NCBI GenBank assembly: GCA_966210515.1
Contig: CBIHLM010000011.1
Location: forward strand, 1 to 64,000
DNA length: 64,000 nucleotides
Direction of reading: 5' to 3'
From: Paradesertivirga sp966210515
Lineage (GTDB): Bacteria > Bacteroidota > Bacteroidia > Sphingobacteriales > Sphingobacteriaceae
Each line of letters opens with the position of its first letter. Within the stretch, counting starts at the first letter, position 1. Below, piece after piece: positions 36,256-44,689 of this stretch. The translations under genes were made by a program, and so were the position numbers. A model generated the notes under the pieces. The model did not search any database. It worked only from the letters and a program-made list of their open reading frames with translations, and was not told the origin of the DNA.

Positions 36256-36909
36256 TTATGGAGCTACACGTACAATCTTCCAGTTGTTTATATCAGAACG
36301 TTTATAAACAATACGGTCATGAAGACGGCCAGGTCTGCCTTGCCAGAATTCAACTATTTGCGGCTTTAAAGTATATCCACCCCAATACGCCGGTTTTGGT
36401 ACCTCTTTGTCCGCAAATTTTTCAATCAGCTCTTTCCATGTATTTTCGAGTGTATCCCGTCCGGAAATAACCTGACTTTGCTGAGATGCGATCGCACCTA
36501 ACTGACTCTCCTTAGGACGCGACTGAAAATATTTTTCTGATTCTTCTTTACTCACTTTTTCAAGTGTCCCTTCGATTCGAACCTGTCTCTCGAGTTCAGG
36601 CCAGAAAAAAACGATGCATGCGGCAGGATTTTTCGAAATCTCTTTACCTTTTCGGCTTAAATAATTGGTGTAAAACGTGAAACCCGTCTTATCAAATCCT
36701 TTAAGTAGCATTGTTCTGGCAGATGGTTTTCCATCGTGAGTTGCGGTAGCCAGCGTCATTGCATTGGGTTCGTATAATCCGCCATCAAGTGCTTCTGTAA
36801 ACCATTTTGCAAATTGGCTTATTGGGTCGGCAGCTACCTCTTTCTCAGTTAATGATGCGGAGCGATACTCCTGCCTTAGGTTTTCGATTGTTTCTTTTTT
36901 GATTGCCAT
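36256..36909 (-). CDS. pdxH: Pyridoxamine 5'-phosphate oxidase
   Basis: The 217-residue FMN enzyme makes pyridoxal 5'-phosphate from pyridoxine or pyridoxamine phosphate. The start at 36909 (MAIKKETIENL) is chosen over an upstream in-frame codon because it fits the family N-terminus and leaves the -7 element outside the gene. Motifs: NAMTLATATHDGKPSARTMLLKGFD, FYTNYLSRKGKE, RQVRIEGTLEKV, SRPKESQLGAIASQQSQ and the C-terminal FWQGRPGRLHDRIVY. It leads the pdxH-nuoC-nuoD operon, a mix of PLP synthesis and respiration with no obvious functional link. Confidence 0.95.
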   Translation of the reverse strand: MAIKKETIENLRQEYRSASLTEKEVAADPISQFAKWFTEALDGGLYEPNAMTLATATHDGKPSARTMLLKGFDKTGFTFYTNYLSRKGKEISKNPAACIVFFWPELERQVRIEGTLEKVSKEESEKYFQSRPKESQLGAIASQQSQVISGRDTLENTWKELIEKFADKEVPKPAYWGGYTLKPQIVEFWQGRPGRLHDRIVYKRSDINNWKIVRVAP

Positions 36910-36918
36910 AATGTTTTG

Positions 36919-36926
36919 CAAACTTA
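36919..36926 (-). promoter_or_regulatory. Predicted -7 element TAAGTTTG for pdxH-nuoCD
   Basis: A perfect minus-strand TAnnTTTG is 9 bases before the pdxH start at 36909. The predicted leader is only a few bases long. Confidence 0.5.
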
Positions 36927-37061
36927 CTAATTCAGAATAGAATATGCTTGATGTTGATTGTTTAAACATTAGGTTTTGGACCGAGGGATTTTGTTGATTT
37001 ATAAGATCAATTTAACAAAACGGGGAAAAAACATATCTTAGATTTAACTTGTTATACTATT

Positions 37062-37625
37062 ATGATAAATCAAATATCACCTAAAACCGGGAGCTTGTTG
37101 ATTTCTGAGCCATTTATGCTCGATCCGAATTTTAAAAGATCGGTGGTATTGGTTTCAGAGCATAATGAAGATGGAACTGTTGGTTATGTGTTAAATCAGC
37201 GGAGCGATTTCTTTTTAAAAGATTTGGTGCCGGATTTTGCAGACGCAACGTTTCCTGTTTATGTAGGTGGTCCGGTCGCTAATGATACTCTTCATTTTAT
37301 TCATCGCTGTTTTGATCGCATGAACAGCGGCGCCGAATTGGCGAACGGGATTTATTGGGGCGGGAATTTTGAAACGTTAAAGCTTTTGGTTGATAGTAAC
37401 CAGATTGCCGAAAACGAAATCATGTTCTTTGTGGGATATTCAGGCTGGGATTTAGGCCAGTTAGACAAAGAGCTGGAGCAAAACTCATGGCTGGTTACCA
37501 ATAATTATAATCCTGATTTGTTATTTGCTGATCAGGAAGAAAATTTATGGAAAGATATAGTTCTGGGCCTGGGTCCCAGGTACGCTCATATTGTCAATTT
37601 TCCCGAAAATCCCCTCTGGAATTAG
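37062..37625 (+). CDS. YqgE/AlgH family protein (DUF179)
   Basis: The 187-residue cytoplasmic protein starts MINQISPKTGSLLISEPFMLDPNFKRSVVLV and contains the family motifs GTVGYVLN, PVYVGGPV, ANGIYWGG(N)F and FVGYSGWDLGQLDKEL. Members occur in most Gram-negative bacteria; AlgH was linked to alginate regulation in Pseudomonas, but the biochemical role is not known. It is a single gene, divergent from pdxH, and ends 7 bases before the convergent pyrB stop. Confidence 0.92.
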   Translation: MINQISPKTGSLLISEPFMLDPNFKRSVVLVSEHNEDGTVGYVLNQRSDFFLKDLVPDFADATFPVYVGGPVANDTLHFIHRCFDRMNSGAELANGIYWGGNFETLKLLVDSNQIAENEIMFFVGYSGWDLGQLDKELEQNSWLVTNNYNPDLLFADQEENLWKDIVLGLGPRYAHIVNFPENPLWN

Positions 37626-37631
37626 GTTGAT

Positions 37632-38570
37632 CTAATCCTTTTGTCCTGCCAGTAAATATAATACGGCCATGCGTATGGCGACACCATTTTCCACCTGATC
37701 CAAAATTATGGATTGCTTACTATCAGCCACGTCGCTGGTAATTTCTACTCCCCTGTTAATAGGACCTGGATGCATTACAGTAATTTCTTTATCGAGCGAA
37801 TCAAGAATTTGTTTGTTCAAGCCATACAGCATCGAGTACTCTCTTAATGACGGAAAGTATTTGATATCCTGACGTTCTAACTGGATACGCAACATATTGG
37901 CAACATCACACCAGTTTAAAGCTCGCATCAGGTCGAATTCAACTTTAACTCCAAGTGATTTAATGTACTTCGGAATTAAGGTGGTCGGACCGCAAACCAT
38001 TACTTCTGCGCCAAGTTTTTGAAGGCACAGTATGTTAGACAGAGCAACTCGGGAATGTAAGATATCTCCGATAATAGCGATTTTCTTACCGGCTACATCC
38101 CCGTATTTTTCTCTTATAGAAAAGGCATCCAGTAAAGCTTGAGTAGGATGCTCGTGTGCTCCGTCTCCTGCGTTTACTATTTGAGCGTTAACTTTCTTAC
38201 TAAGGAAAATTCCAGCTCCCGGATACGGATGACGCATCACCACCATGTCCACTTTCATTGCAAGGATATTATTTACGGTATCAATCAGAGTCTCACCTTT
38301 ACTTACGGAAGAAGATGAGGCCGCAAAATTTACCGTGTCAGCCGAAAGCCTTTTTTGAGCTAATTCGAACGAAAGTCGGGTACGGGTCGAATTTTCGAAG
38401 AATACATTGGCTATGGTAATGTCTCTTAGGGAAGGGACTTTTTTAATCGGCCGGTTTAAAACATCTTTAAACGTATCGGCAGTTTCAAAAATCAGTTGAA
38501 TATCATTCTCGTTTAAATCTTTTATTCCTAAAAGATGCCTGGTACTCAGTTTCTGATAGTTCTCTGCCAT
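37632..38570 (-). CDS. pyrB: Aspartate carbamoyltransferase catalytic subunit
   Basis: The 312-residue enzyme makes N-carbamoyl-aspartate in pyrimidine synthesis. The carbamoyl-phosphate site FFENSTRTRLSFE is intact, with SSSVSKGET, MRHPYPGA, DGAHEHPTQALLD and HPGPINRGVEI. No pyrI regulatory subunit is beside it. It follows pyrR by 3 bases, giving a pyrRB pair resembling that of Gram-positive bacteria, consistent with control of the operon by nucleotide-sensing PyrR. Confidence 0.96.
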   Translation of the reverse strand: MAENYQKLSTRHLLGIKDLNENDIQLIFETADTFKDVLNRPIKKVPSLRDITIANVFFENSTRTRLSFELAQKRLSADTVNFAASSSSVSKGETLIDTVNNILAMKVDMVVMRHPYPGAGIFLSKKVNAQIVNAGDGAHEHPTQALLDAFSIREKYGDVAGKKIAIIGDILHSRVALSNILCLQKLGAEVMVCGPTTLIPKYIKSLGVKVEFDLMRALNWCDVANMLRIQLERQDIKYFPSLREYSMLYGLNKQILDSLDKEITVMHPGPINRGVEITSDVADSKQSIILDQVENGVAIRMAVLYLLAGQKD

Positions 38571-38573
38571 TGT

Positions 38574-39122
38574 TTATTCTTGTGCTTCTGATAATAAAAT
38601 AACTTTATCTTCCTGGTCAGCTTCTTCCCAGGTAACTAATACTTTTTGCGAATTGATAGAATCTACCTGAATTCCAATATAATCGGGTTCAATAGGCAGA
38701 TGCCTCGAGAATCGCCTGTCAACTAAAACCAATAATTCAACTTTTTCCGGCCTTCCGAATGCCAGCATGGCATCCATTGCCGATCGGATAGTTCTTCCGG
38801 TCCACAGGACATCATCAATAAGGATTACTTTTTTCCCCTCGATGATAAAATCAATTTGTGTACTGTTTGGTACCAGAGGGCCTTCACGCCTGCGAAAATC
38901 ATCTCTAAAAAAAGTTATGTCAAGATTGCCGCTTAATATGGTAGCTTGAGGAAGAATATTTTTTAATTCTGCTGCAATTCTGTTCGAGAGGAATATTCCA
39001 CGGGGCTGTATTCCAAGAATTACAGAGTTTGAAAAATCGTTATGGTTTTCGATTAACTGGTGGCAGAGGCGCTGGATTGTAATTTTAAACTTCTGTCCGT
39101 CGAGCAGGGTTAAGTTTTCCAT
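38574..39122 (-). CDS. pyrR: PyrR bifunctional pyr regulator/uracil phosphoribosyltransferase
   Basis: This 182-residue type I phosphoribosyltransferase has the PRPP-binding loop VILIDDVLWTGRTIRSAMDA (about 107-126) and the PyrR N-terminal region CHQLIENHNDFSNSVILGIQPRGI. PyrR proteins bind pyr mRNA and also convert uracil to UMP. The pairing with pyrB supports the name. A promoter element lies 15 bases before the start, so the leader is short. I see no long attenuator leader, and RNA-based control here is therefore doubtful; the enzyme activity may be the main role. Confidence 0.92.
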   Translation of the reverse strand: MENLTLLDGQKFKITIQRLCHQLIENHNDFSNSVILGIQPRGIFLSNRIAAELKNILPQATILSGNLDITFFRDDFRRREGPLVPNSTQIDFIIEGKKVILIDDVLWTGRTIRSAMDAMLAFGRPEKVELLVLVDRRFSRHLPIEPDYIGIQVDSINSQKVLVTWEEADQEDKVILLSEAQE

Positions 39123-39137
39123 CAGTTAGGATTTGGG

Positions 39138-39145
39138 CAAAGGTA
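39138..39145 (-). promoter_or_regulatory. Predicted -7 element TACCTTTG for pyrRB
   Basis: A perfect minus-strand TAnnTTTG stands 15 bases upstream of the pyrR ATG, which gives a leader of only about 10 bases. Confidence 0.5.
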
Positions 39146-39322
39146 AAAAAACGGGTTGATTTTTAGTGAATGTTTTTACTAATTTAGTACGTAAGCTATC
39201 TGACATGAAAAAATATTTATTCATTATCACCACCAGAAGCCGGCTATAAAGGCTTAAGCGGAGTATAAGTTAATTAGTATCACAAGTAATACCGATTTTA
39301 TAGACAGTTAAAAAGGGCGAAA

Positions 39323-39535
39323 TTGAACGATTTATTTGTGGTTCGTGAAAATGAAGGCCCCGGCACGATTGCAATAAATGATTATATAAAGTTGCATCCC
39401 CGTCTGACGTCTCCATCTTTAGAAGTAAAGCTCGATCATCATCCGGATATTTCCAAGAAACATCTTTTTACATTTACTGTAGAGCTTAAAAATGCTGAAG
39501 TTTATACTTTGGAGAAGGAAATTGTATTCGAATAA
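39323..39535 (+). CDS. Short hypothetical frame, possibly a gene remnant
   Basis: A 70-codon frame with a TTG start encodes LFVVRENEGPGTIAIND and ends in a beta-rich stretch (KHLFTFTVELKNAEV). I recognise no family. About 120 bases upstream, ATG at 39205 begins MKKYLFIITT, a signal-peptide-like start that stops after 14 codons, and a third frame between them reads PPEAGYKGLSG. This pattern suggests the debris of a frameshifted gene. The surrounding gap 39123-39697 has no other gene. Expression of the frame is doubtful. Confidence 0.3.
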   Translation: MNDLFVVRENEGPGTIAINDYIKLHPRLTSPSLEVKLDHHPDISKKHLFTFTVELKNAEVYTLEKEIVFE

Positions 39536-39697
39536 TATACAATGCTGGATTTGATACGGGTGTTTATCGTTTAAACCTAAATAGTCATTGATGATTTTCT
39601 CTTATTGACTTGTTAAACAATACTTTACTTTTTGGCGAATGGACTTGTGTAATAATAGATCTCACATGCACAATCTTTATCGTCTTTCAATAACAAA

Positions 39698-39725
39698 AAA
39701 GCCCTACTGTAAACAGCAGGGCTTT
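39698..39725 (-). terminator. Terminator after rpsA
   Basis: AAAGCCCT (39698-39705) plus CTGT (39707-39710) pair with ACAG (39713-39716) plus AGGGCTTT (39718-39725), with one mismatch. On the minus strand the hairpin is followed by a T-run and lies about 20 bases after the rpsA stop. Confidence 0.85.
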
Positions 39726-39746
39726 GTATTACGAGGTAAGAACTTA

Positions 39747-41732
39747 TTATTCAGCTCCTTCTTCAGTTGCTTCTTCTGATTTCTTAGCTGCAGATTTTTT
39801 TGCGGCCTTGTTTTCAGCGCCTTCCATTTGCTCTTTTAGTTGTGCTAATACACCTAAATCACCTAAGGTTGACTTTTCAACAGATTCTTTAACCTTTTTC
39901 ACTGCACTTGAGGTCGCTTTAACGTCTTTTTGTTTCTGCGCTCTCTCTTCGTTACGGGCTTCGTTTTTAGCCTCTTCCCAAATACGTGAGTGAGATACTA
40001 CAATGCGTTTTGATTCTTTGTTGAATTCAATGATTTTGAAGTCAGCTGTTTCTTCTGCTTTTAGCACTTTACCATCTTCTTTAACTGTGTGCTTGCTAGG
40101 AGCGAATCCTTCAACACCGTATGGTAATGCTACAATAGCACCTTTATCAGTAACCTTCAATACTGTTCCCTCATGAATTGAATCTAAAGTAAAGATAGTT
40201 TCAAAAGTTTCCCAAGGGTTTTCCTCAAGTTGCTTATGACCTAAGCTCAGTTTACGATTCTCTTCGTCTAATTCAAGAACTACAACATCTAATTCTTCAC
40301 CTACTTTAGTGAATTCATTAGGATGGTTAACTTTCTTAGACCATGAAAGATCAGAAATGTGAATTAATCCGTCAATTCCTTCTTCGATCTCAACAAATAC
40401 ACCGAAGTTTGTCATGTTTTTAACAACAGCTTTGTGCTTGCTACCAATAGTGTATTTAGCAGCAATATGTTGCCATGGATCTGGTGTTAATTGTTTAACA
40501 CCAAGACTCATTTTACGCTCTTCGCGATCAAGAGTTAATACTTGTGCTTCAACTTCATCACCAACTTTCAGGAATTCCTGAGGGTTACGTAAGTTTTGAG
40601 ACCATGACATTTCTGATACGTGAATCAATCCTTCAACACCTGGAGTGATCTCAAGGAATGCACCATAATCTGCAACAGTAACAATTTTACCTTTTACTTT
40701 AGAGCCTACAGTAATTGAAGTATCTAAAGATTCCCAAGGATGAGATGTAAGTTGTTTTAAACCAAGGGCGATACGTTTTTTCTCATCATCAAAGTCAAGA
40801 ACAACCACGTTGATTTTTTGATCAAGTGATAATACTTCTTTCGGATGCTCGATACGTCCCCATGAAATATCTGTAATATGTAATAATCCGTCTACGCCGC
40901 CAAGGTCGATAAACACACCGAAATCAGTGATGTTTTTAACTGTTCCTTCAAGAACCTGACCTTTTTCAAGTTTGGCAACAATTTCAGTTTTTTGGTTTTC
41001 AAGATCGTCTTCAATAAGAACTTTGTGAGATACAACCACGTTTTTAAACTCGTGATTAATTTTCACAACTTTGAATTCCATTGTTTTGCCTACATAAATA
41101 TCGTAGTCGCGGATTGGCTTGATGTCAATTTGAGAGCCTGGTAAGAAAGCTTCAACACCCATAATGTCAACAATAAGACCACCTTTAGTACGGCTTTTTA
41201 CATAACCGGTGATGATCACATCGTTTTCAAGAGCCTCATTGATAAGCTCCCATGACCTTTGAGTTTTTGCACGTTTACGTGAAAGAACCAATTGTCCATT
41301 AAGATCTTCCTGAGATTCAACAAATACATCAACTTTGTCACCAATTTTAAGATCTGGAGTATCACGGAATTCAGATAATGATACCATACCGTCAGATTTA
41401 AATCCAACGTTTAAGATCACATCCTTGCTGTTAATGTTAACAACAGTTCCGCTGATAATTTCACCTTTGTTGATTTGGTTGAAAGTACCTGCATACATTT
41501 GTTCAAGCTTAGCACGCTCGTCCTGGCTGTAGTTGCCAAATCCTTTGTCGTCAGCATCCCAATCGAAATCTCCGGTTGGTGTAACTAAGGTTTTAGACTT
41601 AATGTCTTCAATTGACAATGAATCAGCTTCTGACTCAATGTTTTCTTTTTCGGTAACCCTGGTGGTTTCTTCGCCAAGGAGTTCTGCTGATTTTGCAACT
41701 AGCTCCTTTTCTGCTTCTTGTTTTTTGGCCAT
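39747..41732 (-). CDS. rpsA: 30S ribosomal protein S1
   Basis: The 661-residue protein has six S1 RNA-binding repeats, visible from GEIISGTVVNINSKDVIL (about residue 93) to DSIHEGTVLKVTDKGAIVAL (about 535). Repeats 3-5 are the most alike, each with GVFIDLGGVDGLLHITDISW-type cores. It is longer than the 557-residue Escherichia coli protein through an acidic N-terminal arm of about 90 residues and a Lys/Ala/Glu-rich tail. It binds mRNA on the 30S subunit. This matters in Bacteroidota, where the 16S anti-Shine-Dalgarno end is held on the ribosome and most mRNAs lack SD sites. It has its own promoter and terminator. Confidence 0.95.
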   Translation of the reverse strand: MAKKQEAEKELVAKSAELLGEETTRVTEKENIESEADSLSIEDIKSKTLVTPTGDFDWDADDKGFGNYSQDERAKLEQMYAGTFNQINKGEIISGTVVNINSKDVILNVGFKSDGMVSLSEFRDTPDLKIGDKVDVFVESQEDLNGQLVLSRKRAKTQRSWELINEALENDVIITGYVKSRTKGGLIVDIMGVEAFLPGSQIDIKPIRDYDIYVGKTMEFKVVKINHEFKNVVVSHKVLIEDDLENQKTEIVAKLEKGQVLEGTVKNITDFGVFIDLGGVDGLLHITDISWGRIEHPKEVLSLDQKINVVVLDFDDEKKRIALGLKQLTSHPWESLDTSITVGSKVKGKIVTVADYGAFLEITPGVEGLIHVSEMSWSQNLRNPQEFLKVGDEVEAQVLTLDREERKMSLGVKQLTPDPWQHIAAKYTIGSKHKAVVKNMTNFGVFVEIEEGIDGLIHISDLSWSKKVNHPNEFTKVGEELDVVVLELDEENRKLSLGHKQLEENPWETFETIFTLDSIHEGTVLKVTDKGAIVALPYGVEGFAPSKHTVKEDGKVLKAEETADFKIIEFNKESKRIVVSHSRIWEEAKNEARNEERAQKQKDVKATSSAVKKVKESVEKSTLGDLGVLAQLKEQMEGAENKAAKKSAAKKSEEATEEGAE

Positions 41733-41744
41733 TAATTAATTTTT

Positions 41745-41750
41745 CTCCTT
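41745..41750 (-). promoter_or_regulatory. Shine-Dalgarno-like AAGGAG before rpsA
   Basis: AAGGAG on the minus strand lies 12 bases upstream of the rpsA ATG within an A-rich leader. SD sites are rare in this window, so its presence before a ribosomal protein gene may be regulatory. Confidence 0.45.
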
Positions 41751-41773
41751 TTTCCCGATTTAAATCAGGACTG

Positions 41774-41781
41774 CAAAGGTA
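41774..41781 (-). promoter_or_regulatory. Predicted -7 element TACCTTTG for rpsA
   Basis: A perfect minus-strand TAnnTTTG gives a predicted leader of about 37 bases containing AAGGAG. Confidence 0.5.
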
Positions 41782-41918
41782 GGGAAATACATTTTTAAAC
41801 TAAAGATTTTTTTGCAATATTTTATTTCTATACCTCTGTGTTGCAGTATTATAATTTCTTTAACGAAACAGCCCGTCGATGTTTGTGTTATCTTTAGATA
41901 CATCAAATCGATATAACC

Positions 41919-42125
41919 ATGGAAAATAATAAGCAGAACAACAAGGAAACAGGGACGGATGACGATAAGATAAAAGCGGTATCTGCTGATTCGGAGACTC
42001 AAAAACCTGTGGATGATTCCTTTAAGACATCACCTAGAAAACATCGGCTAAGCTGGGAAACTCCGCATGACGAACAGATGCTTGACTCAAATAAATTATC
42101 TCCGCAAGATGAGGAAGGGGATTAA
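41919..42125 (+). CDS. Small hydrophilic hypothetical protein
   Basis: A 68-residue product with no signal peptide, very rich in D, E, K, N and S (MENNKQNNKETGTDDDKIK to LSPQDEEGD). It is probably intrinsically disordered. Only the central RKHRLSWETPHDEQM has a motif-like look. Its TAA abuts the stop of the convergent glycosyltransferase gene with no gap. No family is recognised. The coding pattern and ATG start favour a real gene over the opposite-strand frame at the same place. Confidence 0.5.
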   Translation: MENNKQNNKETGTDDDKIKAVSADSETQKPVDDSFKTSPRKHRLSWETPHDEQMLDSNKLSPQDEEGD

Positions 42126-43352
42126 TCAAATCCCTTCTTCTATTAATTTTACAGCCTTTTCGACGCCGTTTTCTGAAGCCAGTTTTTCGGCCATCACCTG
42201 ACAATTAATATGGATAATTTTATTGCTTGTTAGTTGCGAAATCCGTTCTTTAAGAATGCTCGGTGTAAGGCGGTTGATGGGGACAGGTTTAACAGCTAAC
42301 CCTTTTTTAAATGCCAGATCTCCCCAGAAATATTGATCACCGACAGGATAAAGTACAGGGCATACAAACATAGGTTTGCCGGCTCTTAAACATTCTGCAG
42401 TAGTTCCAATTCCTCCATGATGAACAACGCCTTTTACCAGTGGCAATAAGGATTCGAATGGTACAGACGTAATAATCTTAATATTACTCGTTACGGTAAC
42501 TTCCGGAATGTTCCAATCGCTCCAGCATGCTGCGATCAAAAACCTCTCGTTGATTTGAGATGCCGTTTGAATGATCATACCTGCTATTTCCTTTTTTATG
42601 GGCATACTTCCGAAGGTAATCAGTATGGGCGGTTTTCCGTTATTTAAGAAAGTTAAAATATCGTCAGGTAATTCCTCCTGTTTGTTTGAAAACCAAAATC
42701 CGGTCAGTTGGTGGGCTTTCGACCAATCTTTCGGCCTTTCGAGAAAATGTTCGCTGATACCATAAATAGAGGGAATATTGTACTTTATCTGAGGCCTGTG
42801 TTCCTGCAATCCATTTTGCATGCAGAATTGATGTATAGGTTTACGTAAAACTCTGTATCTTAAATTTACCCATTTATAGCTCCATTTATTCATAAAGCCA
42901 GGTAACCAAAAACCGCTTAGAATAGGGTTCAAAAAGGCAGCTGTTTCTTCCATCGCAGGCACTACTGCACATCTTACAGCCTTAGTTTGCAACTGACCAG
43001 TGAAAACATCAGCAAGTGTTTTAGGCCTGTATATGAAAAGATCACTGTTTTGCGCCATTTGATAACACTCATTCAATGAGTTTTCTATTAGCGGGAAAAT
43101 AAGTTTGTCGAGATTTCTTTGAATGGCAAACAAATTTGCTTTTAATATCTTTTTTCCTTCTTCAGAATTAAGTATCTCCTCGTAATCGACATTTATCGGG
43201 TGAAATTTAATGTCGTAACTTTCAACCAATGTTTTAAAGTTTTGGGCGGTTGACAAGGTAACATCATGTCCACGTTGGGCTAGTGCTTGTCCAAGTATGG
43301 CATATGGTTGAACATCGCCTCTGGTTCCGATGGTTGAAATAGCAATTTTCAT
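42126..43352 (-). CDS. Glycosyltransferase family 1, UDP-glucosyltransferase-like (sterol/macrolide type)
   Basis: The 408-residue protein starts at 43352 (MKIAISTIGTRGDVQP); the longer in-frame start adds 14 residues without homology. The GT-B fold is shown by TIGTRGDVQPYAILGQALAQRGHDVTL at the N-terminus and by ITFGSMP plus VHHGGIGTTAECLRAGKPMFVCPVLYPVGDQYFWG near 310-350, the nucleotide-sugar-binding signature. Relatives glycosylate sterols, lipids, carotenoids or antibiotics. The acceptor here is not known, as no biosynthetic genes are next to it. No signal peptide is present; activity is cytoplasmic or at the inner leaflet. Confidence 0.88.
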   Translation of the reverse strand: MKIAISTIGTRGDVQPYAILGQALAQRGHDVTLSTAQNFKTLVESYDIKFHPINVDYEEILNSEEGKKILKANLFAIQRNLDKLIFPLIENSLNECYQMAQNSDLFIYRPKTLADVFTGQLQTKAVRCAVVPAMEETAAFLNPILSGFWLPGFMNKWSYKWVNLRYRVLRKPIHQFCMQNGLQEHRPQIKYNIPSIYGISEHFLERPKDWSKAHQLTGFWFSNKQEELPDDILTFLNNGKPPILITFGSMPIKKEIAGMIIQTASQINERFLIAACWSDWNIPEVTVTSNIKIITSVPFESLLPLVKGVVHHGGIGTTAECLRAGKPMFVCPVLYPVGDQYFWGDLAFKKGLAVKPVPINRLTPSILKERISQLTSNKIIHINCQVMAEKLASENGVEKAVKLIEEGI

Positions 43353-43513
43353 TTGAATCGGCAGTTGATAGATTCTGCTGTTAACTGACAACAAAAAACA
43401 TCTCTTTTACTTATAAGAATTGCTTTTTAGGTATCAGTACATTAACTGTCGATTCAGGATAAAGTTTTGTAGAATTTTACAAAAGGATTTACTGAATGTA
43501 AATTTTTTAACGG

Positions 43514-44194
43514 TTATCTATTTGTTAAAAGTGGAGTGATTTTTTCAAGAGCATATTCAAGCTGTTGGGCTTCCGTTAACTCTGTGTTATCTAGTATTAT
43601 AGCATCCTCGGCACGTGTTAGCGGACTTTCCTTGCGGGTCGTATCCTGAAAATCCCTGTGTGCAAGATTTTCGAAAACTTCTTCCAATGTGATTTCCGGA
43701 TTTTTCAAAGTTATTTCTTTAAACCTTCGTTCTGCTCTGATTTTCGGGTCGGCAGTCATGAATATTTTAACCTGGGCGTCAGGAAAAACGGTAGTGCCAA
43801 TGTCTCTGCCATCCATAACAATATCTTTTGAGCGCCCCATGCGCTGTTGCTGCTTAACCATTTCTTTTCTTACAGCTCTTATTGCACTCACCTCACTTAC
43901 AAATTCGGATACAGACATGTTCCTGATTTCTTCTGAGACTTCTTCATCATTCAAAGTAATATGAGTTTGGTAATCTCTTGAATGAAAGTTCAAATGAATA
44001 TCTTTTAGTGCTTCAGTTACTGCCTGCTCATTGGAAATGTCAATTTTACTTCTTTGAAGATATAAGGTAACGGCGCGGTACATGGAGCCGCTATCTATGT
44101 AAATAAAGTGAAGTTTTTTAGCCAGCGCCTTTGCGAGTGTGCTTTTTCCGCAAGATGAATAGCCATCAATAGCTATTACTATATTGTTATTCAT
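43514..44194 (-). CDS. cmk: Cytidylate kinase
   Basis: The 226-residue enzyme phosphorylates CMP and dCMP. It shows the P-loop IAIDGYSSCGKSTLAKALA, YIDSGSMYRAV, VMDGRDIGTTVFPDA and FMTADPKIRAERR. The start at 44194 (MNNNIVIAIDG) is preferred over an upstream in-frame codon because a -7 element TAACTTTG lies 5 bases before it. It is divergent from arfB. Confidence 0.95.
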   Translation of the reverse strand: MNNNIVIAIDGYSSCGKSTLAKALAKKLHFIYIDSGSMYRAVTLYLQRSKIDISNEQAVTEALKDIHLNFHSRDYQTHITLNDEEVSEEIRNMSVSEFVSEVSAIRAVRKEMVKQQQRMGRSKDIVMDGRDIGTTVFPDAQVKIFMTADPKIRAERRFKEITLKNPEITLEEVFENLAHRDFQDTTRKESPLTRAEDAIILDNTELTEAQQLEYALEKITPLLTNR

Positions 44195-44199
44195 TACAA

Positions 44200-44207
44200 C
44201 AAAGTTA
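44200..44207 (-). promoter_or_regulatory. Predicted promoter for cmk (TAACTTTG)
   Basis: Perfect minus-strand TAnnTTTG, with a TTTG 21 bases upstream as a -33 box. Only 5 bases separate it from the ATG, so the mRNA is predicted to be leaderless. Confidence 0.55.
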
Positions 44208-44257
44208 TTGTTTGCGGTGGATTTTAAACAAAACAAAATTATTTTGTTATTTTGAGA

Positions 44258-44671
44258 ATGGAGTTTTCAATTCAGGATTTGCTTCCGGATATCACTTTTA
44301 AGTCGTCAAGGAGTGGGGGTAAAGGAGGACAGAACGTTAATAAAGTATCTAGTAAGGTTGAATTAAACTTCGATTATCAGTCGTCTGCGCTATTCGATTT
44401 TGATGAGAAGGAGCTCTTAAAACGAAAGCTATCGAATAAAATGACTTCCGATGGTCTTATACAGGTAATAAGCGAGGAGGAGCGAAGCCAGTATCTGAAC
44501 AAGGAACGAACGCTCAAGAAATTGATCATACTGCTAAAGAATGCGCTTCATGTAAACAAACTAAGGAGAGTCACGAAGCCAAAAAGGTCGGCAATCGAAA
44601 AGCGATTGTCAAATAAACATACGCAGGCATTAAAAAAGATAAGCAGGAGGAAAGGTGATTTTGATTTTTGA
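44258..44671 (+). CDS. arfB: Alternative ribosome-rescue factor ArfB-like (GGQ release-factor domain)
   Basis: This 137-residue protein (ATG 44258) has the peptidyl-tRNA hydrolysis motif SRSGGKGGQNVNKVSSKVEL at about 20-39, with the GGQ intact, and a basic C-terminal tail (RRVTKPKRSAIEKRLSNKH...KKISRRKGDFDF). This is the layout of ArfB/YaeJ, which frees ribosomes stalled at mRNA ends by inserting its tail in the empty mRNA channel. It lacks codon-recognition domains. It is divergent from cmk; a near-consensus TATTTTG lies 3 bases before the start. Confidence 0.9.
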   Translation: MEFSIQDLLPDITFKSSRSGGKGGQNVNKVSSKVELNFDYQSSALFDFDEKELLKRKLSNKMTSDGLIQVISEEERSQYLNKERTLKKLIILLKNALHVNKLRRVTKPKRSAIEKRLSNKHTQALKKISRRKGDFDF

Positions 44672-44689
44672 GAAACGAGTTACCGGCAA

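Noticed and set aside
38574..39145. PyrR-type attenuator before pyrRB
   Set aside because: The promoter element is only 15 bases from the pyrR start, leaving no room for an anti-terminator and terminator.
39724..39993. A plus-strand frame rich in Ser/Ala/Phe opposite rpsA
   Set aside because: It is the complement of the Lys/Ala/Glu-rich tail of ribosomal protein S1.
41760..42002. A minus-strand frame opposite the small hydrophilic protein
   Set aside because: It has no motif, and it would sit on the rpsA promoter. The plus-strand gene has a better start and end.
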